A stretch of 64,000 nucleotides of DNA from Methylophilaceae bacterium LSUCC0401 (GCA_024919035.1 CP103442.1:62001-126000), one strand, 5' to 3'; shown: positions 20,534 through 34,269, counted from the first letter of the stretch. Made by a program: numbers and translations. The notes: generated by a model from the letters alone, not told the origin.

Positions 20534-21313
20534 ATGAGAGTTATTACAATTAATTTAAATGGTATCAGATCCGCTTCTAGAAAGGGATTTTTTGAATGGC
20601 TCAAGCTCCAGGATGCAGATTTTGTCTGTGTACAAGAATTAAAAGCCCAGGAAATAAATATGACCGATGAAATGGTCAAAACAGATAATTTGCAAGGATA
20701 TTTTTCATATGCCCTTAAACCCGGTTATAGCGGTGTTGGAATATATTCAAAAAAAGTACCCCTTAAAATCATTGATAAAGTTAATTTTGAAACAATGGAT
20801 CATGAAGGGCGATATATCGAACTTATTTTTGATAACTTATCAGTAATATCCACTTATTTACCCTCTGGATCAAGTGGGGATATGCGCCAACAAATAAAAT
20901 TTGAATGTTTAGACTTTTTGAAATCTTTTTTAGAAAAAAAAATTTCATCGAATCAAAATGTGATTTTATGTGGCGATTTGAATATTGCGCATCAAGAAAT
21001 AGATTTAAAAAATCATAAAGGAAATAAGAAAAACTCAGGTTTTTTAACAGAAGAAAGAGATTGGATAAGCATGTTAATTAATAAAATGCATTGGGTGGAT
21101 GCATACCGTGAACTCTTTCCTCTTGAAGAAGAATTGGCTTACACCTGGTGGAGTAATCGTGGCCAGGCATGGTCTAATAATGTTGGCTGGCGAATCGATT
21201 ACCAAATGACTTCATCAGATCTCTCGAAAAAAATACACAAAGCTTTTGTATTTAAAGATGAACGCTTTAGTGATCATGCTCCGTTAATTATAGATTATGA
21301 CTTTGAATTATAG
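20534..21313 (+). CDS. xth: Exodeoxyribonuclease III (AP endonuclease)
   Basis: A 259-residue member of the exonuclease III family for base-excision repair. Motifs seen: 'CVQELKAQ' (metal-binding Glu), 'YSGVGIYSK', 'CGDLNIAHQEIDL', 'YTWWSNRGQAWSNNVGWRIDY' region and the catalytic 'FSDHAPL'. Divergent from pyrE with only two bases between start codons. Its last 19 bases overlap the convergent ampG-like gene. Confidence 0.95.
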   Translation: MRVITINLNGIRSASRKGFFEWLKLQDADFVCVQELKAQEINMTDEMVKTDNLQGYFSYALKPGYSGVGIYSKKVPLKIIDKVNFETMDHEGRYIELIFDNLSVISTYLPSGSSGDMRQQIKFECLDFLKSFLEKKISSNQNVILCGDLNIAHQEIDLKNHKGNKKNSGFLTEERDWISMLINKMHWVDAYRELFPLEEELAYTWWSNRGQAWSNNVGWRIDYQMTSSDLSKKIHKAFVFKDERFSDHAPLIIDYDFEL

Positions 21314-22521
21314 GGAGCAACCTTAATCAGTAAAAGCATACCGGGAATAGCCAAAATAAGGCAAAGGTAAAAAAAGTTTGTCCACCCCAAAGATTCAACA
21401 AAATACCCAGTGGAGGCATTCGTGAGTGAGCGAGGAATAGAGGCAAGACTGGTGAATAAAGCAAATTGGGTTGCTGTGTACCTCGGGTCTGTTTGTTTAG
21501 CGATATATGCAATTAGGGCTGTTGTTCCAAGCCCCATTGCAAAAGCCTCAAATCCGACTGTTACACCCAAAAATAATAGGTTATGACCAATAATTGATAG
21601 AACAATAAAGGGAATAATGGTAATCATTTGTAAAAACCCAAATATCCATAAAGCTCTATTAATGCCAATTTTAATCATCCACATACCCCCCAGAAATCCG
21701 CCAATGACACTTGACCATAGACCAGCATTTTTTGCGATTAGACCAATTTCTGTCATCGTGAAATTAAGATCAATATAAAAAGGAGTTATCAGGGCTGTGG
21801 CCATACTATCTCCAAGCTTGAATAAAAAAATGAAAAGTAAAATATATAATGCGTTCGATGTTCCATTTATTTTAAAAAAGCTAATAAATGGATCGATGAT
21901 TGAATTTTTCAGTTTTTTGGGTTGTTCGAAGTGAATTTTAGGTTCACTAATAAAGAGCGTCATACCAATTCCAATAAGCATAAATAATGAGGTGATGATA
22001 AACACTGATTGCCAACTGATAAAATCAGCAAGAATTAAAGACAATGAGCCAGGAATTAAACTTGAAATTTTATAGGCATTAACGTGAATGGCGTTACCAA
22101 GACCAAGTTCTTTATCCGTTAAAATTTCTCTTCGAAAAGCATCAATAACAACATCATGACTTGCGCTAAAAATAGCAATGCAGAAGGAAAGTAATGCAAT
22201 ACTTTGTAAATTTAGAATGGGCGAATAAAATCCAAGGGAGCCAATATTGATGAGTAATAAGATCTGAAAAAAAAGTAACCACCCTCTTCGTCTGCCCATG
22301 AAAATTTTATATCGGTCAAATAGTGGTGCCCATAAGAATTTCCATGTAAAAGGTAACTGAATCAGTGAAAAAAGACCAATCACTTTTAGATCAATATTTT
22401 CAATCCTTAACCATGCAGGAATTAGACTTATAAGAATAAACAAGGGAAGACCTGAGGCAAACCCTGTCAGACAGCACACGCCCATTTTTTTACTGAATAG
22501 TATTTTGAGGTAAGCCTGCAT
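21295..22521 (-). CDS. ampG: AmpG-family muropeptide/MFS transporter
   Basis: A 408-residue, 12-helix MFS protein. The N-terminus 'GFASGLPLFILISLIPAWL' and 'QLPFTWKFLWAPLFDRY', plus 'SASHDVVIDAFRREIL', are typical of AmpG, the inner-membrane permease importing anhydromuropeptides for wall recycling. Substrate is inferred from family. It is followed upstream on the same strand by metW, three bases away; there is no obvious functional link. Shorter than enterobacterial AmpG (about 490), usual for this clade. Confidence 0.85.
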   Translation of the reverse strand: MQAYLKILFSKKMGVCCLTGFASGLPLFILISLIPAWLRIENIDLKVIGLFSLIQLPFTWKFLWAPLFDRYKIFMGRRRGWLLFFQILLLINIGSLGFYSPILNLQSIALLSFCIAIFSASHDVVIDAFRREILTDKELGLGNAIHVNAYKISSLIPGSLSLILADFISWQSVFIITSLFMLIGIGMTLFISEPKIHFEQPKKLKNSIIDPFISFFKINGTSNALYILLFIFLFKLGDSMATALITPFYIDLNFTMTEIGLIAKNAGLWSSVIGGFLGGMWMIKIGINRALWIFGFLQMITIIPFIVLSIIGHNLLFLGVTVGFEAFAMGLGTTALIAYIAKQTDPRYTATQFALFTSLASIPRSLTNASTGYFVESLGWTNFFYLCLILAIPGMLLLIKVAPYNSKS

Positions 22522-22524
22522 GCG

Positions 22525-23103
22525 TTATTGGGTTAGTTGAAAAATGCCCAGAGAACCTCTTAAATTCGAAAAGTATTTAATTGGATGATTATCCGTTAAA
22601 AATAATTGATTAGTGATGGCTAGACCTTTTTTTGCACACAAATCCTCAAAATCTTTAATTGTACATAAGTGAATATTTGGGGTGTTGTACCACTCATGAG
22701 GTAAATCTGTGGACTTTGGCATTTTTCCATTTAATATTTGAAACCTATTTTTCCAAAAACCAAAATTAGGAAAAGACACAATAATATTTTTTCCAACCCG
22801 CTTCATCTCGTCCATTATTTTATCAATATTCACCATGGCTTGTAGGGTTTGAGACAATATAACTGTATCAAAAAATTGATCATTAAATACGGATAGTCCA
22901 TCTTCCAAATTCATTTGAATAATATTTATTTTATTTTTGATTCCTTTTTCAATATTGCTCGGATCAATTTCGATTCCATATCCATTGATATTTTTTTGTT
23001 GTTTAAGAAATTTGAGTAACGTACCGTCTGCACAGCCCAAATCAAGAACTTTAGTTTCTGAATCAACCCATTCTGAGATTTTGATAAAATCTAATCTTTT
23101 CAT
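22525..23103 (-). CDS. metW: Methionine biosynthesis protein MetW
   Basis: A 192-residue methyltransferase-fold protein with the SAM motif 'VLDLGCADGTLLKFL' and 'GIEIDPSNIEKGI'. MetW is always encoded next to metX in this group and in methionine-synthesising proteobacteria is reported to support MetX activity; its exact chemistry is unclear. It overlaps metX by 4 bases. Confidence 0.94.
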   Translation of the reverse strand: MKRLDFIKISEWVDSETKVLDLGCADGTLLKFLKQQKNINGYGIEIDPSNIEKGIKNKINIIQMNLEDGLSVFNDQFFDTVILSQTLQAMVNIDKIMDEMKRVGKNIIVSFPNFGFWKNRFQILNGKMPKSTDLPHEWYNTPNIHLCTIKDFEDLCAKKGLAITNQLFLTDNHPIKYFSNLRGSLGIFQLTQ

Positions 23104-24218
23104 GTTCGTGACCTAAGGTAGTTTGAAATTAATTGATGATAGTGATCATTATGAAGAAGAAAAGCGTCATGCCCTGTTTCAGCTTTTATTTCTGCATAGG
23201 ACACATTAATATTGTTATCTAATAATGCCGTGACTATCTCTTTAGAGCGTGCGGGCGGAAATCTCCAATCACTGGTAAAAGAGATCACTAAATAGTCTGC
23301 TTTAATTTTTGAACAAACTTTTGAAAGCTTTTTTTTATAAATTTTTTCTAAATCAAAATAATCTAGAGCTTTTGTCATCCTTAGGTAAGTGTTGGCGTCA
23401 AATGATGATGCAAATTTATCTCCTTGGTAGTTCAGGTAGGATTCAATTTCATAGTTTTTTTGAAAATTATAATTATATTTACCTTGAATTAATTTTCTTC
23501 CAAATTTTTTATCCATTGCATCATTTGAAAGATAGGTGATGTGACCAAGCATCCTTGCAATTCTGAGCCCTTTTTTTGGTTTGGTATTCTGTTGATAAAA
23601 ATCACCTTTAAAAAAATCCTCGTCTTGAAGTATGGCTTGACGAGCAATCTCGTTAAATGCAATATTTTGCGCTGTTAAGCTTGGAGCGGCGGCGATGCAT
23701 AGAATTTTTTTTACCGAACTTGGGTAGGCGATAGACCATTGTATTGCCTGCATACCACCCAGACTTCCCCCAACGATAGCGTAAAGCTTATCAATACCAA
23801 GATGCTCTATTAATTTTTTTTGGGATGATACCCAATCCTGAACGGTAACAATTGGAAATGCTGAGCCCCATATTTTTTTTGTTTTTGGATTAATTGATTT
23901 TGCTGATGTGGAACCATCATTGCCACCAATATTATTAACGCCGATAACAAAGTATTGATTTGTATCTATAGGTTTTCCCGGACCAACCATGTTATCCCAC
24001 CAGCCAGGGTATTTATCTGCTTTGTGATACTTGCCTGCCACATGATGATTTCCGGATAAGGCATGTGGAATCAGAATGGCATTATTTTTTTTTGAATTAA
24101 GTTTTCCATAGGTTTCATAGACAAGCTCAAATTCTTTTAAAGATTGTCCACATGTAAGAGATAATTCATCTTTGCAATGAAATATTTTTGATTTCACAAT
24201 TCCAACGGATCGGCTCAA
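23100..24218 (-). CDS. metX: Homoserine O-acyltransferase MetX
   Basis: A 372-residue alpha/beta-hydrolase acyltransferase for the first step of methionine synthesis. Nucleophile Ser152 in 'GGSLGGMQA', then the acid in 'SFTSDWRFPP' and the histidine in 'GHDAFLL'. The acyl-CoA used (acetyl or succinyl) is not fixed; the loop reads 'GGNDGSTSA' rather than the 'GSTGPSS' form common in acetyltransferases. It follows prmC by one base and overlaps metW. Confidence 0.93.
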   Translation of the reverse strand: MSRSVGIVKSKIFHCKDELSLTCGQSLKEFELVYETYGKLNSKKNNAILIPHALSGNHHVAGKYHKADKYPGWWDNMVGPGKPIDTNQYFVIGVNNIGGNDGSTSAKSINPKTKKIWGSAFPIVTVQDWVSSQKKLIEHLGIDKLYAIVGGSLGGMQAIQWSIAYPSSVKKILCIAAAPSLTAQNIAFNEIARQAILQDEDFFKGDFYQQNTKPKKGLRIARMLGHITYLSNDAMDKKFGRKLIQGKYNYNFQKNYEIESYLNYQGDKFASSFDANTYLRMTKALDYFDLEKIYKKKLSKVCSKIKADYLVISFTSDWRFPPARSKEIVTALLDNNINVSYAEIKAETGHDAFLLHNDHYHQLISNYLRSRT

Positions 24219-24219
24219 T

Positions 24220-25068
24220 TTATTTTCTTACACCTTTAGTTATTCGATAATTACCAGTCAAGTCCTTGAAGGAAACTACATCCTTGTAATTATATCGTTT
24301 AAAAATTTCTTGTACGTTTTGTTTTTGATTATAACCGTGTTCAATAAACAACTTTCCATTGTTTGATAAAAAGTTTACTCCATTTTTTAAAATAGTTTCA
24401 ATGTCAGATAAACCATGATTATTAGCAATAAGTGCTCGTCTGGGCTCAAAGGCTAAATGATTCAGATGATCATCATCCCTTGCTATGTAGGGAGGATTGG
24501 ACACAAGGACGTCAAATTTTTGCTCAGGCAATTTTTTAAACCAATCACTTAAATAAATATCAGCACTCAGGTTGTGAATAAAAAGATTTTTTTTAATTAT
24601 CTTTAAACATCTTTTACTGATGTCTGTTAGAACAAGTTTGTCTATCGATGGGATTTCAAGTTTGGCTGTGATGCCAATCACTCCACTTCCAGAACCAAGA
24701 TCGAGCAAGGTTTTAATTTCTTTCTTAAATGATTCTTTTTTTAGAATATCAATCATTAATTCGGTATCCGGGCGAGGGATTAAACAAGATTTGTTGAGAA
24801 AAAATTTTCGCCCATAGAAATCCCATTCCTTAAAAATATAAGCCAGAGGTGTCCCTTTAATTCTTAAATTAATAATCTTTTCGATTTGTTGAAATTGTCT
24901 TTTTTTAACCTGCGGACCCTGACTTAAAAGTTTTGCATAATCCATTTTAAAAATAAATTGAAGTATTTGATTGAATTCAATTACTGCTTCTCTTTTGTTA
25001 AGGTTTGGATTCTGGATTAATTTATCTTGAAAAAAGATTTTTATTTGATGAAATGATAACTCATCCAT
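24220..25068 (-). CDS. prmC: Release factor glutamine methyltransferase PrmC
   Basis: A 282-residue SAM methyltransferase that methylates the Gln of the GGQ motif in release factors. 'DLGSGSGVIGI' binds SAM and Asn191-Pro-Pro-Tyr194 is the catalytic NPPY. Its target gene prfA lies directly upstream and shares one base with it. Length and motif order are normal. Confidence 0.96.
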   Translation of the reverse strand: MDELSFHQIKIFFQDKLIQNPNLNKREAVIEFNQILQFIFKMDYAKLLSQGPQVKKRQFQQIEKIINLRIKGTPLAYIFKEWDFYGRKFFLNKSCLIPRPDTELMIDILKKESFKKEIKTLLDLGSGSGVIGITAKLEIPSIDKLVLTDISKRCLKIIKKNLFIHNLSADIYLSDWFKKLPEQKFDVLVSNPPYIARDDDHLNHLAFEPRRALIANNHGLSDIETILKNGVNFLSNNGKLFIEHGYNQKQNVQEIFKRYNYKDVVSFKDLTGNYRITKGVRK

Positions 25069-26144
25069 TATTCACTATCTTGAGCTAACAAAGAGGCTTG
25101 ATGTTCAAGTGATAAAGCATTAATCATTTCATCCAAGTCACCATCCATAATAAAGTCAATTTTATAAAGGGTTAGATTGATTCGATGATCTGTAATTCTG
25201 CCTTGAGGAAAATTATAGGTTCTGATTCTTTCGCTGCGATCTCCACTTCCAATTAAACTTTTTCTCTCGCTCGCGATTTGTGATTGTTGTTCTTGGATTT
25301 GATTATCTTTAATTTTTGCAGCTAATATACTCATGGCCTGAGCCTTATTGCGATGCTGAGATCGATCATCTTGACATTCAACCACAATACCTGTCGGTTC
25401 ATGAGTTATTCTAACGGCCGAGTCAGTCTTGTTAATATGTTGTCCTCCAGCACCTGATGCACGATAGGTATCTATGCGAATATCGGCTGGATTGATATCC
25501 ACATCCTCAATTTCATCTGCTTCAGCAAGAATCGCAACTGTGCAAGCAGAAGTATGAATTCTTCCTTGTGTTTCAGTATCTGGAACACGTTGAACACGAT
25601 GGCCACCAGATTCAAATTTTAATTTTGAATATGCGCCATCACCAATAATTTTAGCCACAATTTCTTTGTATCCACCAATGCTTCCTTCATTTTGTGAAAT
25701 GATTTCAACTTTCCAGTTTTGTCTTTCAGCGAAACGGCTATACATTCGGTAAAGGTCAGCAGCAAATAATGCAGATTCATCACCCCCAGTCCCTGCTCTT
25801 ATTTCTAAAAAGATATTTTTATCATCATTAGGATCTTTAGGAATCAATAATGCTTGTAGCTTTACTTCTAGGTCTTCAATTTTATCTTTTCCTTGCTCAA
25901 TTTCCTCTTGAGCAAATTCTTTCATTTCTGGATCGGATAACATTTCTTTGGCTTCAGAAATATTTTGAATTATTTTTTTATACTCTGTGTAAGTTTCAAT
26001 GATGGGAGATAGGTCAGAATGTTCTTTAGAAATTTTTTTAAAAATATTTAAATCATTAGTAATATTTTCTGCACTTAATTTTTTATTTAACTCATCATAT
26101 TTTAAGATTAAATTTTCTAATTTATTTTGCATCGAATCTTTCAT
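25068..26144 (-). CDS. prfA: Peptide chain release factor 1
   Basis: A 358-residue class I release factor reading UAA and UAG. The catalytic Gly233-Gly234-Gln235 is in '[15 protein letters not shown]', and the N-terminal coiled region and '[15 protein letters not shown]' are conserved. Start at ATG 26144 gives '[10 protein letters not shown]', matching the usual RF1 N-terminus better than the ATG five codons in. Order hemA-prfA-prmC is a common proteobacterial operon. Confidence 0.97.
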   Translation of the reverse strand: MKDSMQNKLENLILKYDELNKKLSAENITNDLNIFKKISKEHSDLSPIIETYTEYKKIIQNISEAKEMLSDPEMKEFAQEEIEQGKDKIEDLEVKLQALLIPKDPNDDKNIFLEIRAGTGGDESALFAADLYRMYSRFAERQNWKVEIISQNEGSIGGYKEIVAKIIGDGAYSKLKFESGGHRVQRVPDTETQGRIHTSACTVAILAEADEIEDVDINPADIRIDTYRASGAGGQHINKTDSAVRITHEPTGIVVECQDDRSQHRNKAQAMSILAAKIKDNQIQEQQSQIASERKSLIGSGDRSERIRTYNFPQGRITDHRINLTLYKIDFIMDGDLDEMINALSLEHQASLLAQDSE

Positions 26145-26148
26145 TAAT

Positions 26149-27375
26149 TTAATCCTTTAAGTTAAAAATTTCTTTAATAATTTGTGCATTTTTTTTATTT
26201 TCATTTAATGACTTTGTAGGATGGTGCAATAATTTTTTTGTTAAATTTCGAGCAAGCTTTTTACATACTTCATCAGCTTGGGTGCCATTTTTAATATCTT
26301 TCAAAGCTTTTTTTAGCTCATTTTCTTGAACGTCTTCAAAATATGTTTTTAATGCAATGGTCAGTGATATATTTTCATTTTTTTTATTTTGAATAAAATT
26401 TTCTATTAAGTTTTCAAGTAAATTAAAAGCATTTGCCAGTTCTTGCTCTCTCATGTTTATGCCCTCTTGAGCAATGTTAGCAAGATCGTCGAGATTATAT
26501 AAAAAAGTATCATCTAAATTTTCAATCTCCTTTTCAATATCTGCTGGAATAGCTAAATCTACAAAAAACATGGGTTGGTGTTTTCTTTTCTCAATCGCCT
26601 CTTCGATCATGCCCAGTCCAATAATAGGTAATTGACTCCCGGTACATGAAACTACAACATCATACTGATGAATGATTTTATTAACATCGCCAATAAGGCA
26701 GGATTGGGCATTAATTTTTTTTCCTAATTGTTTAGCACGCTGAAGTGTCCTATTTGCAATCATAATTTTTTTTGGATGCTGTTTGGCAAAATATTTAGCA
26801 CATAACTCATTCATTTCACCAGCACCAATAAACAGAACCGAAAGTTGTTTGAGTTCTCCAAAAATTTTTAAAATTAATTTAAGCGCAGCTGAGGCAATCG
26901 TTGTGGAATTAGTTCCAATCTGAGTTTTAGTTCTAATAATTTTTGATAATTCAAAAACCTTATTGAAAAATAGAATTAAACCTTGATCGACCAACCCTCC
27001 ATTTTGAGAGACTTTGAATGCTTGCTTGATTTGACCTAAAACTTGAGGTTCGCCAATAATCATACTGTCTAGTCCAGCGCCAACTGCGGCCGCATGTTTG
27101 AGGGCCTCAATTTTTGAAAAAAAATAACTATGTTTGCTAAGTTCTGAAATTTTTACCCCATGATGCTTACTTAGCCATATTTCGATCTCTTGACGATTTA
27201 AAATAGAGGAGTAAATTTCAGTTCGGTTACATGTGGATAAAATTACAACCCCAGAATTAAATTTTTTCTTAAATTCATTTAATGACTGGGTAATCGCATC
27301 TTGATTGAATACAAGCTTTTCCCTCAAAGAGATTGGAGCTGATTTGTGATTTATTCCAAGAACAGTAACTTTCAT
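26149..27375 (-). CDS. hemA: Glutamyl-tRNA reductase HemA
   Basis: A 408-residue enzyme making glutamate-1-semialdehyde for haem by the C5 pathway. Catalytic Cys49 in '[11 protein letters not shown]', NADPH loop '[15 protein letters not shown]', and a C-terminal helical dimerisation region. First gene of hemA-prfA-prmC, divergent from rpe across 103 bases. hemB, the next haem enzyme but one, is at 32703 in the rpe-trp group. Confidence 0.96.
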   Translation of the reverse strand: MKVTVLGINHKSAPISLREKLVFNQDAITQSLNEFKKKFNSGVVILSTCNRTEIYSSILNRQEIEIWLSKHHGVKISELSKHSYFFSKIEALKHAAAVGAGLDSMIIGEPQVLGQIKQAFKVSQNGGLVDQGLILFFNKVFELSKIIRTKTQIGTNSTTIASAALKLILKIFGELKQLSVLFIGAGEMNELCAKYFAKQHPKKIMIANRTLQRAKQLGKKINAQSCLIGDVNKIIHQYDVVVSCTGSQLPIIGLGMIEEAIEKRKHQPMFFVDLAIPADIEKEIENLDDTFLYNLDDLANIAQEGINMREQELANAFNLLENLIENFIQNKKNENISLTIALKTYFEDVQENELKKALKDIKNGTQADEVCKKLARNLTKKLLHHPTKSLNENKKNAQIIKEIFNLKD

Positions 27376-27478
27376 GAGCTTGAGTTTTATAAGATATCGT
27401 TTATGTTGTTACTAAATAACAATAAAAGCAGTTAAAATAACCATTTTACATTACTAATAGATATTAAGGATTAAAAGT

Positions 27479-28177
27479 ATGAGTAAGGATTTCAGGATTG
27501 CACCTAGTATTTTATCAGCAGATTTTGCTAAACTTGGTCAAGAAGTTAACGATGTGATTTCATCTGGAGCAGATATTGTTCACTTTGACGTGATGGATAA
27601 TCACTATGTACCTAACTTAACGATTGGGCCACTTGTCTGTGAAGCGATTCGTCCAGTTACGGATGCGATTATTGATGTGCATTTAATGATCGAACCTGTG
27701 GATAGAATCATACCTGACTTTGCTAAGGCTGGAGCCAACATCATCACTTTTCATCCAGAAGCATCTAATCACATCGATCGAAGTTTGTCCTTAGTCAGGG
27801 ATCAAGGTTGTAAATCAGGATTGGTATTTAACCCAGCGACACCCCTTGATTATCTTGATTACGTTATGGATAAAGTCGATATGGTACTTTTGATGTCCGT
27901 GAATCCTGGTTTTGGTGGCCAAAAGTTTTTACCCTCAGCACTTGAAAAATTAAAGGTAGCTCGAAAAAAAATTGATTTATATACCCAAGAAACGGGCAGA
28001 GAAATATGGCTTGAAATTGATGGCGGTGTCAATGTAGATAATATTGCTGAAATAGCTAAAGCAGGAGCAGATACTTTTGTGGCAGGCTCAGCTGTCTTTG
28101 GAGCAGCGAATGACAATGACCCTCATCGCTATGACTCAATAATTAAAAAACTCAGAGAGTCCTTAGCCAGCGCTTAA
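27479..28177 (+). CDS. rpe: Ribulose-phosphate 3-epimerase
   Basis: A 232-residue TIM-barrel epimerase linking ribulose-5-phosphate and xylulose-5-phosphate in the pentose phosphate and ribulose monophosphate cycles. '[13 protein letters not shown]', '[17 protein letters not shown]', '[12 protein letters not shown]' and 'EIDGGVN' are catalytic and metal motifs. A Shine-Dalgarno AAGGA lies 9 bases before the ATG. First gene of rpe-gph-trpEGDC-hemB. Confidence 0.97.
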   Translation: MSKDFRIAPSILSADFAKLGQEVNDVISSGADIVHFDVMDNHYVPNLTIGPLVCEAIRPVTDAIIDVHLMIEPVDRIIPDFAKAGANIITFHPEASNHIDRSLSLVRDQGCKSGLVFNPATPLDYLDYVMDKVDMVLLMSVNPGFGGQKFLPSALEKLKVARKKIDLYTQETGREIWLEIDGGVNVDNIAEIAKAGADTFVAGSAVFGAANDNDPHRYDSIIKKLRESLASA

Positions 28178-28196
28178 TTGACTATTTAAATTATTA

Positions 28197-28859
28197 ATGA
28201 AGAATACTTTTAAGGCAATTTTTTTTGATCTTGATGGGACCATGTTTGATACGGCACCTGAGCTCATCAGGGCGATCAATGAAATGTTAAAAAGGCTTGA
28301 CTTTGAAATGCTTCCATTTGCGACAATAAGAAATTATATCGGCAAGGGGGTTGATCATTTAATCCAAAGATCAATAGAGTCATCGACAAATCAAAAATGT
28401 GATTTAGATTTTAATCAAGCCAAAAGGGCGTTCAATGATATTTATCAAAAAATCTCACATCAAAGTAAACCCTATCAGTATGTTGAAGAAACCTTAAGAT
28501 TTTTAAAGGGCAATGGTATGAAATTGGCTTGTGTAACCAATAAGCCCTCAATGCATACTTATGAAATTATAGAAAAATCAGGTTTTTCTATTTTTTTTGA
28601 CTATGTCATCTGTGGTGATGAAATGACCTACAGGAAGCCGCATCCTTATTCGCTAGAATTGGTTAGGTCAAAATTAATGATTAAAAAAGAGGAAACATTG
28701 ATGGTGGGCGATTCTGTGAATGATATACAGGCCGCAAATCGTGCGGGTATAAAAATAGCAACGGTCCCCTATGGCTATCAGCATGAAGAAGCAATTGATC
28801 ATTTGCAAGTTGACTATAAGTTAAATAACTTCAATGACCTAAAGCAAATTATTCATTAA
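28197..28859 (+). CDS. gph: Phosphoglycolate phosphatase (HAD family)
   Basis: A 220-residue HAD hydrolase: motif I 'FFDLDGTMFDTAPEL' with the nucleophilic Asp, motif II 'CVTNKP', motif III Lys in 'YRKPHP' and motif IV 'VGDSVNDIQAA'. The place between rpe and trpE is the conserved one for gph, which removes 2-phosphoglycolate. HAD substrate assignments from sequence are approximate. Confidence 0.9.
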   Translation: MKNTFKAIFFDLDGTMFDTAPELIRAINEMLKRLDFEMLPFATIRNYIGKGVDHLIQRSIESSTNQKCDLDFNQAKRAFNDIYQKISHQSKPYQYVEETLRFLKGNGMKLACVTNKPSMHTYEIIEKSGFSIFFDYVICGDEMTYRKPHPYSLELVRSKLMIKKEETLMVGDSVNDIQAANRAGIKIATVPYGYQHEEAIDHLQVDYKLNNFNDLKQIIH

Positions 28860-28865
28860 ATAAAT

Positions 28866-30347
28866 ATGTCAGTGAATTTAAATAAAAACCAGTTTAAGCA
28901 ATACCAGGATAAAGGATTCAATCGAATTCCTTTGGTGAGATCCTGTTACGCTGATTTGGAAACTCCTCTATCCATTTATTTAAAAATAGCAAACTCATCA
29001 TATTCATATTTACTCGAATCTGTTGAGGGAGGCGAGAACTTTGGAAGATATTCGATCATTGGCCTGCCGGCTAAAAAAATCTTCCAAGTTCATGGAACAG
29101 AAATAAAAATTATTGAGGAGGGGAAAAGCTCAAGTGTTGAACATCAAAGCGATCCTTTGGAATATTTTAATCAATACTTAAATACTTTCAAAACTCCAAA
29201 TGACCTTGATTTACCAAGATTTTCTGGTGGTTTGGCGGGATATTTTGGCTATGAAACTATTCACTATATTGAGCCTAAATTAATTAAAAAATTTATCAAA
29301 GATGAACTAAATTTGCCTGATATTCATTTGATGGAGTCAGATGAGGTCATTGTTTTTGATAATTTAACAAGTAAATTATCCATTGTTGTCTACGCTAATG
29401 AGAAGAATGATTCTTACGATCATGCTCTCGCTAGAATAAATCAGATAGAAGAAATTATTAACTCTGCCCATATTTCAAACAAAAATGATGTTGCAATGAA
29501 TAACGAACCCCAGCTTGCTTGTTCTGAATTTGGGGAAAAAGCTTTCTATGATTCTGTCGATAAAATCAAGAATTACATCCTTGAAGGGGATGTAATGCAA
29601 GTTGTCTTATCTCAACGCCTAGTAAAAAATTTTGCTCTTCCTCCCATTAGCTTATATCGAGTGTTAAGAAGCATTAATCCATCTCCCTATATGTTTTTCT
29701 ATCATTTGGATGATCACTATATTGTGGGCGCCTCACCTGAGATTTTAGTGAGGCTTGAAAATAATAAGGTGACCGTGAGGCCGATTGCAGGAACCCGTCC
29801 ACGGGGGCAAGATTTTCAACAAGATCAAGATTTAGAGCGAGATTTATTAAATGATCCAAAGGAAATTGCTGAGCATATTCAACTCATGGATCTTGGAAGA
29901 AATGATATTGGGCGAGTCTCAAAGCCAGGAACCGTAAAAGTGACTGATAATATGAAAATCGAACGCTACTCCCATGTGATGCATATCGTGTCAAATGTCG
30001 AAGGGGAGATTCAAAATAGCTTATCACCTCTCGATGTGTTGCGAGCAACGTTTCCAGCAGGAACTGTCAGCGGTGCTCCAAAAGTTCGTGCGATGGAAAT
30101 CATTAATGAACTAGAAAAAACCAAAAGAGGAGTGTATGCAGGCGCCGTTGGGTATATTGGTTTTAATGGAACATTAGATGTTGCAATTGCTATTAGAACA
30201 GCAGTCATTAAAGAAAAAAAACTTTATGTGCAAGCGGGTGCCGGTGTAGTCGCTGATTCAATCGCTAAAAATGAGTGGGATGAAACCAATAATAAAGCTA
30301 AAGCCGTGATTCGCGCTGCTGAAATAGCAGAAAAGGATTTTTCATAA
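28866..30347 (+). CDS. trpE: Anthranilate synthase component I
   Basis: A 493-residue chorismate-using enzyme; N-terminal domain with the tryptophan feedback motif region '[18 protein letters not shown]', C-terminal 'SPEILVRLE', '[10 protein letters not shown]' and '[18 protein letters not shown]'. It makes anthranilate with ammonia from TrpG. Stop and trpG start share one base (TAATG), so coupling is likely. I see no leader peptide or attenuator upstream. Confidence 0.97.
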   Translation: MSVNLNKNQFKQYQDKGFNRIPLVRSCYADLETPLSIYLKIANSSYSYLLESVEGGENFGRYSIIGLPAKKIFQVHGTEIKIIEEGKSSSVEHQSDPLEYFNQYLNTFKTPNDLDLPRFSGGLAGYFGYETIHYIEPKLIKKFIKDELNLPDIHLMESDEVIVFDNLTSKLSIVVYANEKNDSYDHALARINQIEEIINSAHISNKNDVAMNNEPQLACSEFGEKAFYDSVDKIKNYILEGDVMQVVLSQRLVKNFALPPISLYRVLRSINPSPYMFFYHLDDHYIVGASPEILVRLENNKVTVRPIAGTRPRGQDFQQDQDLERDLLNDPKEIAEHIQLMDLGRNDIGRVSKPGTVKVTDNMKIERYSHVMHIVSNVEGEIQNSLSPLDVLRATFPAGTVSGAPKVRAMEIINELEKTKRGVYAGAVGYIGFNGTLDVAIAIRTAVIKEKKLYVQAGAGVVADSIAKNEWDETNNKAKAVIRAAEIAEKDFS

Positions 30348-30919
30348 TGCTTTTGATGCTTGATAATTATGATTCATTTACCTATAACCTGGTTCAATAT
30401 TTAGCTGAACTTGGACAAGAGGTCGAGGTGTTTCGTAATGACAAAATCACCATTGAAGAGATCGCAAAAAAAAATCCAGCCTATATAGTTATTTCACCTG
30501 GCCCATGTACACCAAATGAGGCCGGAATTTCATTGGCAGTGATTGACGCTTTTAAGGATAAGATTCCTATCCTTGGAGTATGTTTAGGACATCAATCTAT
30601 TGCACAAGCATTTGGTGGAAAAATTATTCATGCAAAAAAAATTATGCATGGTAAAACCTCCAACATTGAACACCAGAATAAAGGCGTTTTCCAAAACTTA
30701 AATAACCCTTTTATAGCGACACGCTATCATTCTTTGGTAGTTGAACGTGAGACATGTCCTGATTGCTTTGAAATAACTGCATGGTCTCAAGAGGATCATG
30801 AGATTATGGGAATTAAGCATAAAACATTACCCATTGAGGGGGTGCAATTTCATCCAGAATCAATTTTGACAGAGCATGGGCACGAGTTATTAAAAAATTT
30901 TTTAAAGACTTATGAATAG
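30347..30919 (+). CDS. trpG: Anthranilate synthase component II (glutamine amidotransferase)
   Basis: A 190-residue class I glutaminase with triad Cys79 ('GVCLGHQ'), His169 and Glu171 ('VQFHPES'). Supplies ammonia to TrpE; in some species the same protein serves PabB for folate. Not fused to trpD here. It overlaps trpD by 8 bases. Confidence 0.96.
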   Translation: MLLMLDNYDSFTYNLVQYLAELGQEVEVFRNDKITIEEIAKKNPAYIVISPGPCTPNEAGISLAVIDAFKDKIPILGVCLGHQSIAQAFGGKIIHAKKIMHGKTSNIEHQNKGVFQNLNNPFIATRYHSLVVERETCPDCFEITAWSQEDHEIMGIKHKTLPIEGVQFHPESILTEHGHELLKNFLKTYE

Positions 30920-31908
30920 TTTATTAGAAAAAGTTACCTCATTTCAGGACTTAACATTTGATGAAATGAAAAATTTAATGAATCAAATTATGACTGGAAA
31001 GATATCATCCAATGTGGTCTCTGCGTTTATCATAGCGTTAGCTATGAAAGGTGAAACTGTCGATGAAATTTCTGCAGCAGCACAAGTGCTTAGAGAAAAT
31101 TTTACTTCGGTCAATACAGACAAAGATGTTGTCGATACTTGTGGCACTGGAGGTGATGGCCTGAAGACATTTAACATTTCAACATGTGCCTCATTCGTAG
31201 CCGCAGGTGCAGGAGTAAAAATTGCAAAGCATGGAGGAAGGTCGGTATCATCATCTTCAGGAAGTGCTGATGTCTTAGAGAGATTGGGAGTAAATGTATC
31301 CATTGATCATGTAAAAATGAAAGAATTAGTTGAGCATATTGGAATTGGTTTTATGTTTGCACCAAATTTTCATCCAGCAATGAAAAATGTAGCACCAATT
31401 AGAAAAGAATTAGGCATTAGAACAATTTTTAATATCCTAGGACCTCTTGCCAATCCTGCAAACGCAAAAAGGCAAGTGATTGGTGTATTTAAAAAATCAC
31501 TCACTTATACCTTTGCAGAGGTTTTGAAGAATCTTGGTTCATTAAAAGTATTGATTGTTCATGGTGAGGACGGAATGGATGAGATTTCTATGTCAGCAAA
31601 AACTTTTGTATCAGAATTAAACGGAGGGATCATAAAAAATTATGAAATTCAACCTGAAGACTTTGGTTTAAAAAGATACGGTATAGAATATTTATTTGCT
31701 GATGATGTGCAATCTTCGAAAGATATGATTATTAAAATCTTAAATGATGAGGATATTCCAGCTAAAAATATTGTGTTGCTGAATGCAGCTGCAGTCATCT
31801 ATGTATCAGATGTCACCAATAATTTTAGGGATGCGATCGATGTTGCGCAAAACTCAATCAAATCAGGTAAAGCACTTATGAAATTAGATGAACTAATTAA
31901 AGAATCAA

Positions 31909-31916
<8 letters not shown>
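30912..31916 (+). CDS. trpD: Anthranilate phosphoribosyltransferase
   Basis: A 334-residue enzyme of the tryptophan pathway. The PRPP/Mg motif '[15 protein letters not shown]' and '[18 protein letters not shown]' are clear, and '[11 protein letters not shown]' follows. Adds phosphoribose to anthranilate. Overlaps trpG and trpC by 8 bases on each side. Confidence 0.97.
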
Positions 31917-34265
<2,349 letters not shown>

Positions 34266-34269
34266 AAAG

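Noticed and set aside
27406-27422. Small inverted repeat between hemA and rpe
   Set aside because: Only six A/T-rich pairs (TTGTTA/TAACAA) with no T-run; likely chance in AT-rich sequence.
28800-28866. trp leader attenuator upstream of trpE
   Set aside because: Only six bases separate gph and trpE, and no Trp-rich leader or paired hairpins are present.
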